This document shows, piece after piece, positions 62,748 to 64,000 of a DNA stretch of 64,000 bases. Position 1 is the stretch's first letter. Every line of letters begins with the position of its first letter. Under the pieces are notes generated by a model. The model saw only the letters and a program-made list of their open reading frames with translations. It had not been told where the DNA came from and did no database searches. Made by a program: the position numbers and the translations under genes. This DNA is from Pectinophora gossypiella (taxonomy: Eukaryota > Arthropoda > Insecta > Lepidoptera > Gelechiidae), in assembly GCF_024362695.1 (NCBI RefSeq), contig NC_065417.1, positions 3,775,001-3,839,000 on the forward strand. The letters run 5' to 3'.

Positions 62748-62881
62748 AGCTTACGGCCATTTATATCAAAGTAAGATCCAGGGTGGGTGAAGTCCAACTA
62801 GTTCGGCGCCCGATACGAATTGCAGGGCGGAGAGTTCATACCATCTCTCTAGCATTATCCCGTTTTTCACAGGGTCCGTTT

Positions 62882-63185
62882 ACCTAACCTGAAGATTTGA
62901 CAGGTCCGGTTTTTACAGAAGCGACTGCCTGTCTCACCTTCCAACCCGCGAAGGGAAAACCAGCCTGATACAGGTTTGGTCACATACCTCCGAAAATGTA
63001 TTTTTCGGGAATGTGGGTTTCCTCACGATGTATTCCTTCACCGCTGAGCACGTGATAAACATTTATAATCCAAACATGATTTCGAAAACAAATTCGACAA
63101 TCATTGGTTTAGGCCTGTGCTGGATTCCAACCTGCGACCTCAAAGTAAGAGGTAAGCGTTCTACCAACTGGGCCACCACAGGTCC
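62882..63185 (-). mobile_element. SINE-C, full length
   Basis: In reverse the head reads GACCTGTGGTGGCCCAGTTG with GTAGAACGCTTACC (box A) and GGTTGGAATCCAGC (box B), then ACCAATGATTGTCGAATTTG, GTGCTCAGCGGTGAAGGAAT, ACATCGTGAGGAAACCCACA and AGACAGGCAGTCGCTTCTGT. It ends ACCTGTCAAATCTTCAGGTT. The 69-codon frame across it is a shadow. Confidence 0.82.
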
Positions 63186-63490
63186 TCACACTTCATATAT
63201 ATTATTAATATTTGTTGTATGACGTAAGTTTACTAAATGAGTTACGTCAACTCAACATTTCACTGGCAGGAAACACAAATATTTTAGCCACATAAATTAA
63301 TAAAAATAAAACCGCCATTAATAAAAAATTCAACACATTTTCACAGTCGATAAATCTAGCATTTCCTCATAATATACAACAACAAAACGACAAGAGTATG
63401 ACATGAAGAAATATTACTAAGAAAATAAATCAAAGCACACCTTTTCGGTCAAGGATAGACGTATTTTATTGTAAGATAGATATTTACCTA

Positions 63491-63532
63491 CTAGTTTCCG
63501 CCCGTGACTTTATCTGTGTGGATTTTGGAAGT
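63491..63532 (-). repeat. Helitron-like 3' end fragment
   Basis: In reverse: CACACAGATAAAGTCACGGG and CGGAAACTAG before a T. Hairpin decayed. Confidence 0.45.
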
Positions 63533-63727
63533 AAAGTTATAAGCAGAGACGGTATTCCTGCCCTTCCTCCAGTCCCATCAATGACTTCAATCATGCTCGC
63601 CGATTTAGAGCACGATTGACCTGGCCTTTCTTTAAAACATCCTAGATCTGATCGCAGTATGTACGCCTAGACCTTCCTCGCCCAACTCTTAACTATTAAT
63701 CAATTAATAACTCTTTTATTGCATATA

Positions 63728-63862
63728 CAGAGTGTTAGTGCCAACGTAACGAAAACTTTGAGGGATGATTCAGACCATGAGTCTGAGTTGATATCAAGTA
63801 GAAATTTTCATCGCAAAAGAATGAAATATCATTGTTACGATGTCACTAACACCCTATCTACT
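63728..63862 (+). mobile_element. MITE-4 copy, complete
   Basis: The ends AGAGTGTTAGTGCCAACGTA and TTGTTACGATGTCACTAACA with CCCT are inverted. Inside: GGATGATTCAGACCATGAGT and GAGTTGATATCAAGTAGAAA. A second, 3'-incomplete copy follows at 63878-63965 (AGGGTGTAAGTGATATAGTA). Confidence 0.72.
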
Positions 63863-64000
63863 TGTATGTTCTTGTACAGGGTGTAAGTGATATAGTAACA
63901 AATACTGAGGGGGATGATTCAGCTCATTATTCTGAGTTAATATCAAGTCGAATTTTCCACAATTACAAATGAACAAAGCAAGCCTAGTCGGCCTTTTTGC

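Overview
This window looks like intergenic or intronic DNA from a moth or butterfly (Lepidoptera). It is AT-rich, has no bacterial gene order, and holds no convincing host exon. Almost everything I can name is a transposable element (TE) or a TE relic. The family mix is typical of lepidopteran genomes: tRNA-headed SINEs, RTE-like and R1-like LINE 3' ends, Helitron-like ends, and short terminal-inverted-repeat (TIR) MITEs with TA or TAA target sites. The species call is inference from repeat types. I ran no database search.

The one intact coding unit is a DNA transposon at 42405-45100 with 39-bp TIRs, a TA duplication and a two-exon DDE transposase on the minus strand (predicted 489 aa). The spacing between its second D and its E is about 81 residues, unlike Tc1 (DD34E) and like the DD82E group. 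All other coding traces are 5'-truncated or broken LINE C-termini: RTE-like at 181, 7893, 37586, 52131, 55372, 55702 and 57700; R1-like with a 17-bp target-site duplication (TSD) at 47966-48728; other non-LTR ends at 31482 and 51155.

Four SINE families are present. SINE-A has a tRNA-like start fused to a segment resembling 5S rRNA (1844, 7562, 23771, 52771, 54603, 59957). SINE-B has a tRNA-like head (10882, 17358, 35418, 45431, others). SINE-C has a tRNA-like head on the minus strand (62882, 33571, 12887). SINE-D has a tRNA-like head at 16850. A and B share a central core. The tails of A and D resemble LINE 3' ends found in the same window, which suggests which LINEs mobilised them.

MITE families: MITE-1 (142 bp, TA; six copies), MITE-2 (about 140 bp, TAA), MITE-3 (TA, foldback), MITE-4 (about 135-240 bp), MITE-5 (about 141 bp, GCGGGC ends) and MITE-6 (166 bp, TAA). 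Helitron-like elements lie at 24486-26601 (with a 134-bp tandem array), 36781-37037, 46394-46651 and 60923-61192.

Layout: 0-9 kb, nested MITE/LINE/SINE insertions, including a SINE that carries the flank of another SINE 5.4 kb away; 9-24 kb, scattered SINEs, a minisatellite and long unrecognised AT-rich stretches; 24-27 kb, Helitron plus array; 27-42 kb, mixed relics and a 0.65-kb foldback; 42-49 kb, intact transposon, Helitron and LINE insertions with TSDs; 50-64 kb, LINE C-termini, palindromes, MITEs and a 40-bp tandem array. The repeats carry enough TSDs and nesting to order many insertions from this sequence alone.
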